Below are positions 18,898-26,536 of a DNA stretch of 64,000 bases, in pieces. The DNA comes from Prevotella veroralis DSM 19559 = JCM 6290 (GTDB lineage Bacteria; Bacteroidota; Bacteroidia; Bacteroidales; Bacteroidaceae). The position numbers and the translations under genes were made by a program. Numbering within the stretch: the stretch's first letter is position 1; the number at the start of each line of letters is the position of its first letter. The notes under the pieces were generated by a model. It was not told where the DNA came from, made no database searches, and saw only the letters and a program-made list of their open reading frames with translations. Location: NCBI RefSeq assembly GCF_000377625.1, contig NZ_KB898325.1:434001-498000 (forward strand). Direction: 5' to 3'.

Positions 18898-20325
18898 TTA
18901 TTCCACCACAAAGTTATGCAAATCAACAAACTTACCACGCTGGCGGCGTTCCTCTATCATACGAGCTAACTTTGCTTTGCGATGTGGGGTTATCCATTTA
19001 CGTGCAAAGATATTTGGAATAGCAACACCTAAAGCAATACAGAATAGAACTAACGAACCATTGATTGCATTAAACACTGCAAAGGTTACCTCGCCTACTA
19101 CACCTTGCATCTCCAAGAAACCATACAGGGCACGATACATCAATACACCTGGTACGATTGGGATTACAGCTGGAATCGTAATACATTGATGTGGTGTATG
19201 CAATATGTGTACAGCCTTTATATTGATAATAGAAATAAGCGCAGAACCACAAAGCGAACCAACGATTAAACCCATACCTAATCCTATATTACCCGTTGCA
19301 GGGCCAAGATTGATAAAGTTACGAGAGCATACACAAATAATACCGCCAATGGCTATCCAAGGCATTAAGCGATAAGGAATATTGTAGATAGTGGCAAACC
19401 CCATAGCAGAAATAGCCGCAGCTATAGCATACTCTACGAAACTATGATGTGGTGTCATAGATAAGTCTTTCACAAAGTTGTCTATACTTCCACATTTGAT
19501 TGCCATTGCAATACCAAATGCCATAGCAACTACTATGAGAAGTGTATTCATTGCTCGCACCAAACCTGTGTTGATATGGTTGTCCAATAAATCATTCACA
19601 GCATTGATCAGCGGTACTCCTGGTACGATATACAATGCACAAGCCAAGAGTGGATGCCAAGGAGTGGACGAATAGAGTATTGGACGGAGAAATTCTGGTA
19701 AAGCAGATTGTACACCAGGAGTAGATAAATAAGATGATAGCCAAGCGATAAGTGTACTAACAAAAGCTGCTAAAGCGAAGTTCGCATAAAGGTTAGAACC
19801 AGAATGATTGAGGAACATTCGTAATCTATTACCCAATATAGCGGCAATAGAAGCATAGAAGAATGCCGTCCAATCACAACCGAACTGAATACAGAACCCA
19901 CCACAAGCAAAACCTGCTCCGATAGCAATCATCCAATCAGTATAATAATGTCTACCATTGGCTATCTTGTCTAATTCCTCCTGATATTTATCAAGTGTGT
20001 AATCCTCCTGGATTGCTCGCCATGAGAGTTTTGAGACTTCCTGAATGGCAAGCATATTAATGACGTGTTTGTCACAACGTTGCATTTTTGAGAAACTATG
20101 GGTTTCATCGCTAACATTCACCTGAAGAATGTAATAACCGATGTCCATGTGTAGATTCTCCTTAGGAAGCCCCAAATAAGCCGCCGTACGCTCCATATTG
20201 CGCTTTACACGACTTGTATCTGCAGAACTCTCCATTAATATTTGCCCTGTCCTTAGGAGTAGATCCAACTTTCTACGAAGGATCGTTTTGGATGATACCA
20301 TCTGATTTTCGTCCATAAAAAACAA
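18898..20325 (-). CDS. ThrE-family threonine/serine exporter
   Basis: A 475-residue membrane protein with both ThrE modules in one chain. The N-terminal cytosolic and amphipathic part (about 1-140) carries the family hallmark of protease-like sequence, followed by five membrane spans. The second, ThrE_2-like, module has another set of spans (about 310-455). The family exports threonine and serine, and possibly other small amino acids, using the proton gradient. Translation may begin at the first Met (MFFMDENQM) or the fourth residue. A -7 element on the minus strand (plus 20350-20357) lies 25 bases upstream. The substrate is inferred from the family. Confidence 0.82.
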   Translation of the reverse strand: MFFMDENQMVSSKTILRRKLDLLLRTGQILMESSADTSRVKRNMERTAAYLGLPKENLHMDIGYYILQVNVSDETHSFSKMQRCDKHVINMLAIQEVSKLSWRAIQEDYTLDKYQEELDKIANGRHYYTDWMIAIGAGFACGGFCIQFGCDWTAFFYASIAAILGNRLRMFLNHSGSNLYANFALAAFVSTLIAWLSSYLSTPGVQSALPEFLRPILYSSTPWHPLLACALYIVPGVPLINAVNDLLDNHINTGLVRAMNTLLIVVAMAFGIAMAIKCGSIDNFVKDLSMTPHHSFVEYAIAAAISAMGFATIYNIPYRLMPWIAIGGIICVCSRNFINLGPATGNIGLGMGLIVGSLCGSALISIINIKAVHILHTPHQCITIPAVIPIVPGVLMYRALYGFLEMQGVVGEVTFAVFNAINGSLVLFCIALGVAIPNIFARKWITPHRKAKLARMIEERRQRGKFVDLHNFVVE

Positions 20326-20349
20326 TCTTTTAGCTTTTAAAAACGGCTA

Positions 20350-20357
20350 CAAAGTTA
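20350..20357 (-). promoter_or_regulatory. -7 element of the ThrE-type gene
   Basis: On the minus strand this reads TAACTTTG, fitting TAnnTTTG, 25-32 bases upstream of the start codon. Confidence 0.65.
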
Positions 20358-20455
20358 CTATTTATAATCCATATAGGGAAATTACCATGCTATAAATCGG
20401 ACATCAACCTAACTTTTCTTACCCTTGTTTTATCGTACGATAAGACTCTTCTCCC

Positions 20456-20580
20456 AAAAGGTTGACCTTTTTCCCAGAAAAGGTTGACGTTTTCTGCCAA
20501 AAAGGTTAACCTTTTCCACCAAAAAGGTCTACCCTTTTCGACTGAAAGGTTAACCCTCTTCAGAAAGAAGGTAAAGGGTT
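20456..20580. repeat. Phased palindromic array C, 22-base pitch, 6 units
   Basis: GGT cores begin at 20460, 20482, 20504, 20526, 20548 and 20570, exactly 22 bases apart. The best unit is the perfect 16-base palindrome AAAAGGTTAACCTTTT. Others vary at one to four positions and the last is the most degenerate. The array lies in the divergent gap between the ThrE-type and sppA genes, about 100 bases upstream of the sppA promoter. Another palindrome, TATCGTACGATA (20431-20442), precedes it. Confidence 0.88.
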
Positions 20581-20681
20581 AGGACTATGAAAGAACTTAA
20601 ACTAAGAAAATAACACGTTTCTTCTTGACTACAATGTTATTAAGAAATCTTGAATTATTTGGCTGTTACATCTATTATATA

Positions 20682-20689
20682 TATCTTTG
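20682..20689 (+). promoter_or_regulatory. -7 element of the sppA operon
   Basis: TATCTTTG with TTTG at 20658-20661 exactly 20 bases upstream. It lies inside the longest reading frame, so translation should begin at the ATG at 20719. Confidence 0.75.
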
Positions 20690-20718
20690 CAAATGGTAAA
20701 CCACAATTAGATACCTTT

Positions 20719-22497
20719 ATGAAACAATTTTTCAAGTACGTATTTGCTTCGTTTGTAGGAACACTCCTTTTCAGTATTATTATGGGGTGTTTTGCTTTTA
20801 TCACGATTATTGGTATGATAGCCTCAACGCAAACGACAAACGAAATAAAAGATAACTCTGTTCTTGTTTTAAATCTGTCAGGTCAACTCACTGAGAGAAG
20901 TGAAGATAATAACATAATCAGTCAGCTGCAAGGAAAGATAGGAACTATCGGATTAGACAATCTCCTATCAGCGATTGATAAGGCAAAGAATAATAAGAAC
21001 ATTAAGGGAATTTACATAGAGGCCGGTGCTTTCACAGCAGACTCCTATGCTTCTTTACAAGCTGTACGTAATGCATTGGTAGACTTCAAAAAGTCTGGCA
21101 AATGGATTATCACTTATGCTGATATCTACACACAAGGAACATATTACCTGTCTTCTTCTGCTAACAAAGTATATTTGAATCCACAAGGTCAGATTGATTG
21201 GCACGGTTTATCGTCTCAGCCTGTCTTCGTAAAGGATTTATTAAAGAAATTCGGAGTAAAGATGCAAGTGATGAAGGTTGGAACTTATAAGAGTGCGACT
21301 GAAATGTTTACGGGCGATAAGATGAGTGATGCCAATCGTGAGCAAACTTCTGCTTACTTGAATAGTATATGGGGGAATATAACAAAGGATGTGAGTGCTA
21401 CTCGTAATATATCCGTATCTTCTCTTAATGCTTATGCTGATAGTATGATTACATTTGCAGCACCTACAGATTATCTCAAATATAAACTTGTTGATGGTTT
21501 GCTTTATACTGACCAAGTAAAGGCTGTTGTAAAGAAACAGCTAGGTCTTGATAAGGACGATGACATTAACCAAGTCTCAATTGACGATATGCAAGGTGTA
21601 GAGGATGAGGGAAATGATAATAGTGATAATCAAATAGCCGTTTATTACGCATACGGAGACATTGTTGATGGTGCTGCAGGAGGTCTATTTGCACAAGGTC
21701 ATACGATTGATGCACAAGTTGTATGTAAGGATTTAGAAAAACTTACTAACGATAAAGATGTAAAGGCTGTAGTCCTTCGTATCAACTCTGGTGGTGGATC
21801 TGCTTATGCATCAGAACAGATTTGGCATCAGATAATGGAATTAAAGAAACAAAAGCCTGTCGTTATAAGTATGGGAGGAATGGCTGCATCAGGTGCATAC
21901 TATATCTCAGCTCCATCCAATTGGATTGTGGCAGAACCAACAACACTTACAGGTTCTATAGGAATCTTCGGAATGTTCCCCGACTTTAGTGGTTTATTAA
22001 CAGAGAAACTTGGTATTAAGTTTGATGAAGTAAAAACCAATAAGTTCTCAGGCTTCGGTACTCAGTCTCGTCCTTTCTCTGAAGAAGAAATGGCATACTT
22101 AAACCAGTATATCAACCGTGGTTATAAGCTCTTCCGCCATCGTGTAGCAGAAGGTCGTAAGAAGACTGATAATCAAATAGAAAAGATTGCGCAAGGTCAT
22201 GTTTATTCTGGGCAAGATGCAATGAAGATTGGTCTTGTTGACCAACTAGGAGGATTAGATGTAGCCATTACGAAGGCGGCTCAATTAGCTAAGTTATCGA
22301 ACCATAGCATAGCCTCTTATCCTGTACCAAAGAGTATGTTTGAACAGATAATACAGGAATCAATACCTAACAATTATCTTGATGAACAATTACGTACAAA
22401 CTTAGGAGATCTTTATGAGCCATTCACACTATTGAAGACGCTCAATCACCAGAGTGCTATTCAAGCTCGTTTACCTTATTATCCTAACATCCACTAA
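20719..22497 (+). CDS. sppA: Signal peptide peptidase SppA (67K type)
   Basis: A 592-residue membrane-anchored serine protease that degrades cleaved signal peptides. An N-terminal span (FVASFVGTLLFSIIMGCFAFITIIGMIAS region) is followed by two tandem SppA domains. The catalytic lysine in GTYKSA is K191 and the serine in MAASGAYY is S391; the spacing of 200 equals that of the E. coli K209/S409 pair. TGSIGIFG is also typical. The start at 20719 follows from the promoter position. lpxK starts six bases after the stop codon, so the two are in one operon. Confidence 0.94.
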   Translation: MKQFFKYVFASFVGTLLFSIIMGCFAFITIIGMIASTQTTNEIKDNSVLVLNLSGQLTERSEDNNIISQLQGKIGTIGLDNLLSAIDKAKNNKNIKGIYIEAGAFTADSYASLQAVRNALVDFKKSGKWIITYADIYTQGTYYLSSSANKVYLNPQGQIDWHGLSSQPVFVKDLLKKFGVKMQVMKVGTYKSATEMFTGDKMSDANREQTSAYLNSIWGNITKDVSATRNISVSSLNAYADSMITFAAPTDYLKYKLVDGLLYTDQVKAVVKKQLGLDKDDDINQVSIDDMQGVEDEGNDNSDNQIAVYYAYGDIVDGAAGGLFAQGHTIDAQVVCKDLEKLTNDKDVKAVVLRINSGGGSAYASEQIWHQIMELKKQKPVVISMGGMAASGAYYISAPSNWIVAEPTTLTGSIGIFGMFPDFSGLLTEKLGIKFDEVKTNKFSGFGTQSRPFSEEEMAYLNQYINRGYKLFRHRVAEGRKKTDNQIEKIAQGHVYSGQDAMKIGLVDQLGGLDVAITKAAQLAKLSNHSIASYPVPKSMFEQIIQESIPNNYLDEQLRTNLGDLYEPFTLLKTLNHQSAIQARLPYYPNIH

Positions 22498-22503
22498 TAG
22501 TCT

Positions 22504-23682
22504 ATGGAAGGTGACCATATTAAAATAAACAAATGGCTATTGCCTTTCAGTTGGCTGTATGGGCTTATTGTGGGCATACGTAACGAGTTATTTGATTTAA
22601 ATATACTCAAAACAAGGAGCTTCGATATACCTGTTATATCTGTTGGTAATATTACAGTTGGAGGATCTGGCAAGACGCCTCATGTCGAGTATCTTATCCG
22701 ACTCCTTCAAGATAAAGTAAAAGTAGCAGTTCTTTCACGTGGATATAAACGTAAAAGCCATGGATACGTGTTAGCCAATGCTGACACACCAATGAGAGAG
22801 ATTGGGGATGAACCATATCAAATGAAAACAAAGTTCTCTAATATCCATGTAGCTGTAGATAAGAAAAGATGTGAAGGAATTGATAACATAACTTCCGATC
22901 CTAAAACCAATGATACAGATGTTATTCTACTGGATGATGCTTTCCAACACCGATATGTAAAACCAGGTATCAACATTCTTTTAGTGGATTATCATCGTCT
23001 CATTATCTATGACAAATTACTACCAGCAGGTAGACTCCGTGAGCCATTATCTGGGAAACATCGGGCAGACATCGTTATCATTACAAAATGCCCCAAGAGT
23101 CTTAATCCAATAGACTATCGAGTGCTCAGCAAAGCTATGGAGCTCTACCCTTTCCAGCAACTCTATTTCACAACTCTTGATTATTGTGATTTAGAGCCTA
23201 TATTTAAGGAAGAAGAAAATATACCTTTAACAGAGATCAGAGGTAAGAATATTCTATTGCTCGCTGGTATTGCGACTCCTAAGCATTTGGAATTAGATTT
23301 AAATACATATACAGGAAATAATGCTCTAACTATCTTATCTTATCCTGACCATCATTCTTTCACAACGAAGGACATCAATAAAATTAATGAGACCTTTGCA
23401 CAAATGGAAGAACCCAAATTAATAATAACAACAGAGAAAGATAAAGCAAGACTTATTGATATAGAAGGACTATCCGAGGAAGTAAAAGACAATATATATA
23501 CACTCCCTATCAAGGTTAGATTCATGCTTGATAAAGAAGAGACATTTAATGAAAAAATAATTTCTTATGTACGAAAAAATTCAAGAAACAGCATCCTGGC
23601 TAAGAGAGAGGATGACAACAAATCCAAAAACAGCCATCATTCTGGGCACCGGCCTAGGACAATTAGCTTCAGAGGTAACTGA
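22504..23682 (+). CDS. lpxK: Tetraacyldisaccharide 4'-kinase LpxK
   Basis: A 392-residue inner-membrane kinase that adds the 4'-phosphate to the lipid A precursor. The N-terminal hydrophobic helix (LLPFSWLYGLIVGIRN) precedes the P-loop GGSGKTPHVEYL. The SRGYKRKSHGY, GDEPYQMK and LDDAFQHR blocks are characteristic. The last 38 codons overlap the purine nucleoside phosphorylase gene in another frame. Family homology appears to end near YVRKNSRNS, so the tail (ILAKREDDNKSKN onward) is probably an accidental extension created by the overlap. Confidence 0.93.
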   Translation: MEGDHIKINKWLLPFSWLYGLIVGIRNELFDLNILKTRSFDIPVISVGNITVGGSGKTPHVEYLIRLLQDKVKVAVLSRGYKRKSHGYVLANADTPMREIGDEPYQMKTKFSNIHVAVDKKRCEGIDNITSDPKTNDTDVILLDDAFQHRYVKPGINILLVDYHRLIIYDKLLPAGRLREPLSGKHRADIVIITKCPKSLNPIDYRVLSKAMELYPFQQLYFTTLDYCDLEPIFKEEENIPLTEIRGKNILLLAGIATPKHLELDLNTYTGNNALTILSYPDHHSFTTKDINKINETFAQMEEPKLIITTEKDKARLIDIEGLSEEVKDNIYTLPIKVRFMLDKEETFNEKIISYVRKNSRNSILAKREDDNKSKNSHHSGHRPRTISFRGN

Positions 23683-24376
23683 TAGCTATGAATTCTCTTA
23701 CAAAGAGATACCAAACTTCCCCATATCTACAGTAGAGGGGCATGCTGGTAAACTGATTTTTGGTAAGCTTGGTGACAAGGACATCATGGCTATGGAAGGA
23801 CGTTTCCATTTCTATGAGGGATACGATATGAAACAAGTAACATTCCCTATTCGTGTTATGTACGAGTTAGGAATCGAGCGTTTATTTGTATCTAATGCTT
23901 CAGGCGGTATGAATCCAGAGTTTAAGATTGGTGACTTAATGATTATCACTGATCACATTAACTTCTTCCCAGAGCACCCTTTACGCGGAAAGAACTTCCC
24001 AACTGGACCTCGTTTTCCTGATATGCATGAAGCATACGATCACAAGCTCATACAAATGGCTGACGAGATAGCTAAAGAGAAGAACATCCGTATAGTACAT
24101 GGTGTTTACATGGGTGTACAAGGTCCAACCTTTGAAACACCTGCAGAGTATCGCATGTATCATAAGATGGGAGCTGATGCTGTTGGTATGAGTACTGTTC
24201 CTGAGGTTATTGTTGCACGTCACAGCGGTATTAAGGTCTTTGGTATTAGTGTAATTACAGACTTAGGTGGCTTTGATGTTCCCGTTGAAGTTAGTCATGA
24301 GGAAGTACAAGAAGCAGCTAACATGGCACAACCACACATGACAGAGATTATGCGCGAGATGATTAAGCGTTCATAA
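23567..24376 (+). CDS. Purine nucleoside phosphorylase (PNP family I)
   Basis: A 269-residue trimeric-type phosphorylase that converts guanosine or inosine and phosphate to base plus ribose-1-phosphate. Motifs: GTGLGQLASE (phosphate loop), VEGHAGKL, SNASGGMNPEFKIGDLMIITDHIN, GVQGPTFETPAEYRM and MSTVPEVIVARH. The start MYEKIQETASWL matches the usual N-terminus, so the 116-base overlap with lpxK appears real. Translation is probably coupled to lpxK. It may work with the purine permease and 5'-nucleotidase at 9.6-13.5 kb. A perfect 15-base-pair hairpin follows the gene. Confidence 0.93.
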   Translation: MYEKIQETASWLRERMTTNPKTAIILGTGLGQLASEVTDSYEFSYKEIPNFPISTVEGHAGKLIFGKLGDKDIMAMEGRFHFYEGYDMKQVTFPIRVMYELGIERLFVSNASGGMNPEFKIGDLMIITDHINFFPEHPLRGKNFPTGPRFPDMHEAYDHKLIQMADEIAKEKNIRIVHGVYMGVQGPTFETPAEYRMYHKMGADAVGMSTVPEVIVARHSGIKVFGISVITDLGGFDVPVEVSHEEVQEAANMAQPHMTEIMREMIKRS

Positions 24377-24397
24377 TAATAGATACATAAAATTGCC

Positions 24398-24446
24398 TGG
24401 ACGTTCTTTATCATATATATAATAAGGTGTAGATAAAGAACGTCCA
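24398..24446 (+). terminator. Perfect 15-bp inverted repeat between phosphorylase and thiL
   Basis: TGGACGTTCTTTATC (24398-24412) pairs perfectly with GATAAAGAACGTCCA (24432-24446) around a 19-base loop. No U-tract follows directly. It could end most phosphorylase transcripts or act as an attenuator in the thiL leader. Confidence 0.6.
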
Positions 24447-24450
24447 ACAT

Positions 24451-24472
24451 TTATCACTAAGTTTTTTGATAA
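24451..24472 (+). promoter_or_regulatory. Small hairpin just before the thiL start codon
   Basis: TTATCA and TGATAA form a 6-base-pair stem around an 10-base loop rich in T, ending four bases before the thiL ATG at 24476. It could mask the ribosome site. No TPP riboswitch motif is recognised. Confidence 0.4.
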
Positions 24473-24475
24473 TAA

Positions 24476-25585
24476 ATGGAAATTAAAGATCTCGGTAAGT
24501 TCGGTCTTATAGAAAGACTGACAAAGAACATTGTCCCACAAAACGCCTCCACTCAACAGGGCATAGGAGATGATGCTGCCGTACTGAACTACTCCAATAA
24601 AGAGGTTCTTGTAACATCAAAGATGTTTATGGAGGGTGTTCAGTTCGACCTTACATATATCGATATGGAGCATTTGGCTTACAAGGTAGCTATGGCAACG
24701 ATGAGCAATATATTTGCGATGAATGGTCAGCCACGTCAACTCATCGTTTCATTAGGCTTAGGTAAACGATTCAAGGTTGAGGATGTCGAATTGTTCTATG
24801 CTGGTTTAAATAAGGCATGTGCTAAATGGAATGTCGATATTATTGGTGGGGATACCAAATCATCTTATACCGGTTTTGCCATCAATCTTACCTGCATTGG
24901 AGAAGCCTCCAAAGAAGATATTATCTATCGTTCCGGTGCAAATGAGACAGACCTCATCTGTGTAACAGGCGATCTGGGTTCCGCCTATATGGGCTTACAA
25001 ATCCTTGAAAGGGAAAAGTCTGTCTACTATCAACAAGTTGAAGAATATAATAATAAGGTAAGGGAGGCACAACGGAACAATGACCAGGCTCGATTGAAAG
25101 CCTTACAGAAAGAACGTGCTGCAATTGATGATTTCCAACCCGACTTTGCAGGAAAAGAATACCTCATCGACCGACAGTTGAAACCAGAAGCACGTGGGGA
25201 TGTCTTGCAACAACTACGTCAAGCAGGAATCCACCCCACTTCAATGATTGATGTTTCTGATGGTTTAGCTAGCGAACTCAAGCATATTTGTCAACAAAGC
25301 CACTGTGGGTGTAGGATCTATGAGAAGAATATTCCTATTGACTATCAAACAGCAGTAACCTGTGAAGAGTTCAATATGAATCTCACAACTGCGGCCTTAA
25401 ATGGAGGAGAGGATTACGAACTACTTTTCACTGTTCCAATCGGCGACCATGAGAAGATTGATAAGTTAGAGAATATCAAACAGATAGGTTATATTACAAA
25501 GGAAAGTTTAGGAAACTATATCATCACACGTGATGGTAATGAGTTCGAATTACAGGCGCAAGGCTGGTCAGTAAAGGAAAATTAA
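24476..25585 (+). CDS. thiL: Thiamine-monophosphate kinase
   Basis: A 369-residue ATP-dependent kinase that makes thiamine diphosphate from thiamine monophosphate. The fold is PurM/AIR-synthase-like. The metal and nucleotide motif GIGDDAAVL lies near residue 30. GGDTKSS, VTGDLGSAYMG, MIDVSDGLASELKHIC and NGGEDYELLF are all present. It contains a charged insertion (about 190-215, EAQRNNDQARLKALQKERAAI) that is longer than in many homologues. It is the last gene of the sppA-lpxK-PNP-thiL series but separated by 99 bases with two hairpins. tRNA-Phe follows with its own promoter. Confidence 0.93.
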   Translation: MEIKDLGKFGLIERLTKNIVPQNASTQQGIGDDAAVLNYSNKEVLVTSKMFMEGVQFDLTYIDMEHLAYKVAMATMSNIFAMNGQPRQLIVSLGLGKRFKVEDVELFYAGLNKACAKWNVDIIGGDTKSSYTGFAINLTCIGEASKEDIIYRSGANETDLICVTGDLGSAYMGLQILEREKSVYYQQVEEYNNKVREAQRNNDQARLKALQKERAAIDDFQPDFAGKEYLIDRQLKPEARGDVLQQLRQAGIHPTSMIDVSDGLASELKHICQQSHCGCRIYEKNIPIDYQTAVTCEEFNMNLTTAALNGGEDYELLFTVPIGDHEKIDKLENIKQIGYITKESLGNYIITRDGNEFELQAQGWSVKEN

Positions 25586-25655
25586 GTTATCTGTTAAAGG
25601 ATTCAAATTGTAAGGAATTCCTTTAGAAAGGTTTGGAGGAATAAAATAAAAGCAC

Positions 25656-25663
25656 TACCTTTG
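25656..25663 (+). promoter_or_regulatory. -7 element of the tRNA-Phe gene
   Basis: TACCTTTG, with TTTG at 25632-25635 exactly 20 bases upstream, matches the Bacteroidetes promoter consensus very well. Confidence 0.8.
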
Positions 25664-25721
25664 CATCGCAATTCAGAAATAGCAACAATAAGAGCTAAAG
25701 TATGAGAAACAAAGACATGAT

Positions 25722-25794
25722 GGTGCCATAGCTCAGTTGGTAGAGCAAAGGACTGAAAATCCTTGTGTCCCCGGTTCGATTCCTGGTGGTACCA
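25722..25794 (+). tRNA. tRNA-Phe (GAA anticodon)
   Basis: Acceptor GGTGCCA pairs with TGGTACC (one G-T pair). The D arm reads AGCTCAGTTGGTAGAGC, the anticodon loop CTGAAAA gives GAA, and the T arm has CGGTTCGATTCCTG. CCA is not encoded. Confidence 0.95.
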
Positions 25795-25807
25795 CTCCTC
25801 CTTTCAT

Positions 25808-25841
25808 CAGGGCGGTTCTCGTAAGAGGCCGCTCTTTTTGT
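25808..25841 (+). terminator. Terminator of tRNA-Phe
   Basis: An imperfect stem pairs AGGGCGGTTCTC with GAGGCCGCTCT, followed by TTTTTG. The overlapping 73-codon frame starting at 25737 is part tRNA and is not a gene. Confidence 0.7.
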
Positions 25842-26068
25842 TATACGATCCTCCCAAACAGGAGAACATCAAAGATTTACAAAATACTTGAAGACAACAC
25901 GAGGTTCTTAGAAGAGGATTTCTCTTCTTATTGCTTCTATAAGTTTAGTCAAGTTTGATTGATTCCTATCGTAGCCCTAATGTAAATTTCACTTTATTTG
26001 CTGTTATAACTATCACTTATTAAAGCACTCGCATAGACAAATAATTACAAGTACGATAAGAATATAAC

Positions 26069-26173
26069 TTAGTCGTCATTTATACTCTAATTTAATCATC
26101 AGTTGAACTTATACTTAAACGTCAATCATACTTATACTTAGACTACAATCATACTTTAAGTTAGAGTACGATG
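26069..26173. repeat. Phased array D2, 23-base pitch, 5 units
   Basis: TTA-starting units lie at 26069, 26092, 26115, 26138 and 26161, exactly 23 bases apart, with a loose consensus TTARACGTCAATCATAC. It directly abuts array D1. The whole gap 25842-26536 between tRNA-Phe and the GH57 gene contains no gene, only these arrays and AT-rich sequence. Confidence 0.78.
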
Positions 26174-26280
26174 TTATACACGCTTGTATAATTGATTATA
26201 CACGTTTGTATAATTGGTTATACACGCCTGTATAATTAGTTATACACGTCTGTATAATAGACTATACAAACGTGTATAAA
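26174..26280. repeat. Phased palindromic array D1, 22-base pitch, 5 units
   Basis: Units begin at 26174, 26196, 26218, 26240 and 26262, exactly 22 bases apart. Four read TTATACACG-N2-TGTATAA. The fifth reads TATACAAACGTGTATAA, the inverted form in the same register. The arms TATACA/TGTATA are invariant in all five while the centre (CT, TT, CC, TC) and the linkers vary. Confidence 0.9.
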
Positions 26281-26284
26281 GTTA

Positions 26285-26330
26285 TTCATTAAGTATGACA
26301 GTGTTCGTTCATTAAGTATATGACCGATGC
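26285..26330. repeat. Phased pair D3, 23-base pitch, 2 units
   Basis: TTCATTAAGTAT occurs at 26285 and 26308, 23 bases apart, followed in both by a GAC. It adjoins array D1. Confidence 0.65.
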
Positions 26331-26536
26331 TCTTCTACTTGTTCATGGTTCGAGTTCTATACTATTATCTCTATATTCCTCAAACATAAGTTTGTCACAT
26401 CGCAGTACAATTAAAGGGAAGAGACCGAGATTGTAAGGAATAGCAAAACAAAATTAAATATGTTTCGATACAAAAAATGATAGGTACAGATGAATGTTTT
26501 CGTACCTATCATTAAATTTAAGTAAGCCTTTGATTT

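Noticed and set aside
20456..20580. Possible CRISPR array (also considered for 15465, 26174 and 40053)
   Set aside because: Units of 21-23 bases follow each other without unique 30-40-base spacers, the units are degenerate, and no cas gene is in the window.
24377..24475. TPP riboswitch upstream of thiL
   Set aside because: The conserved CTGAGA core and the paired P1-P5 layout are absent; only two simple hairpins are seen.
25737..25958. A 73-codon open frame starting inside tRNA-Phe
   Set aside because: It begins within the tRNA and crosses its terminator. The protein has no family-like features.
26069..26330. Iterons of a replication origin
   Set aside because: No replication initiator gene, DnaA-box cluster or AT-rich unwinding layout was recognised nearby, and similar arrays occur in five other gaps.
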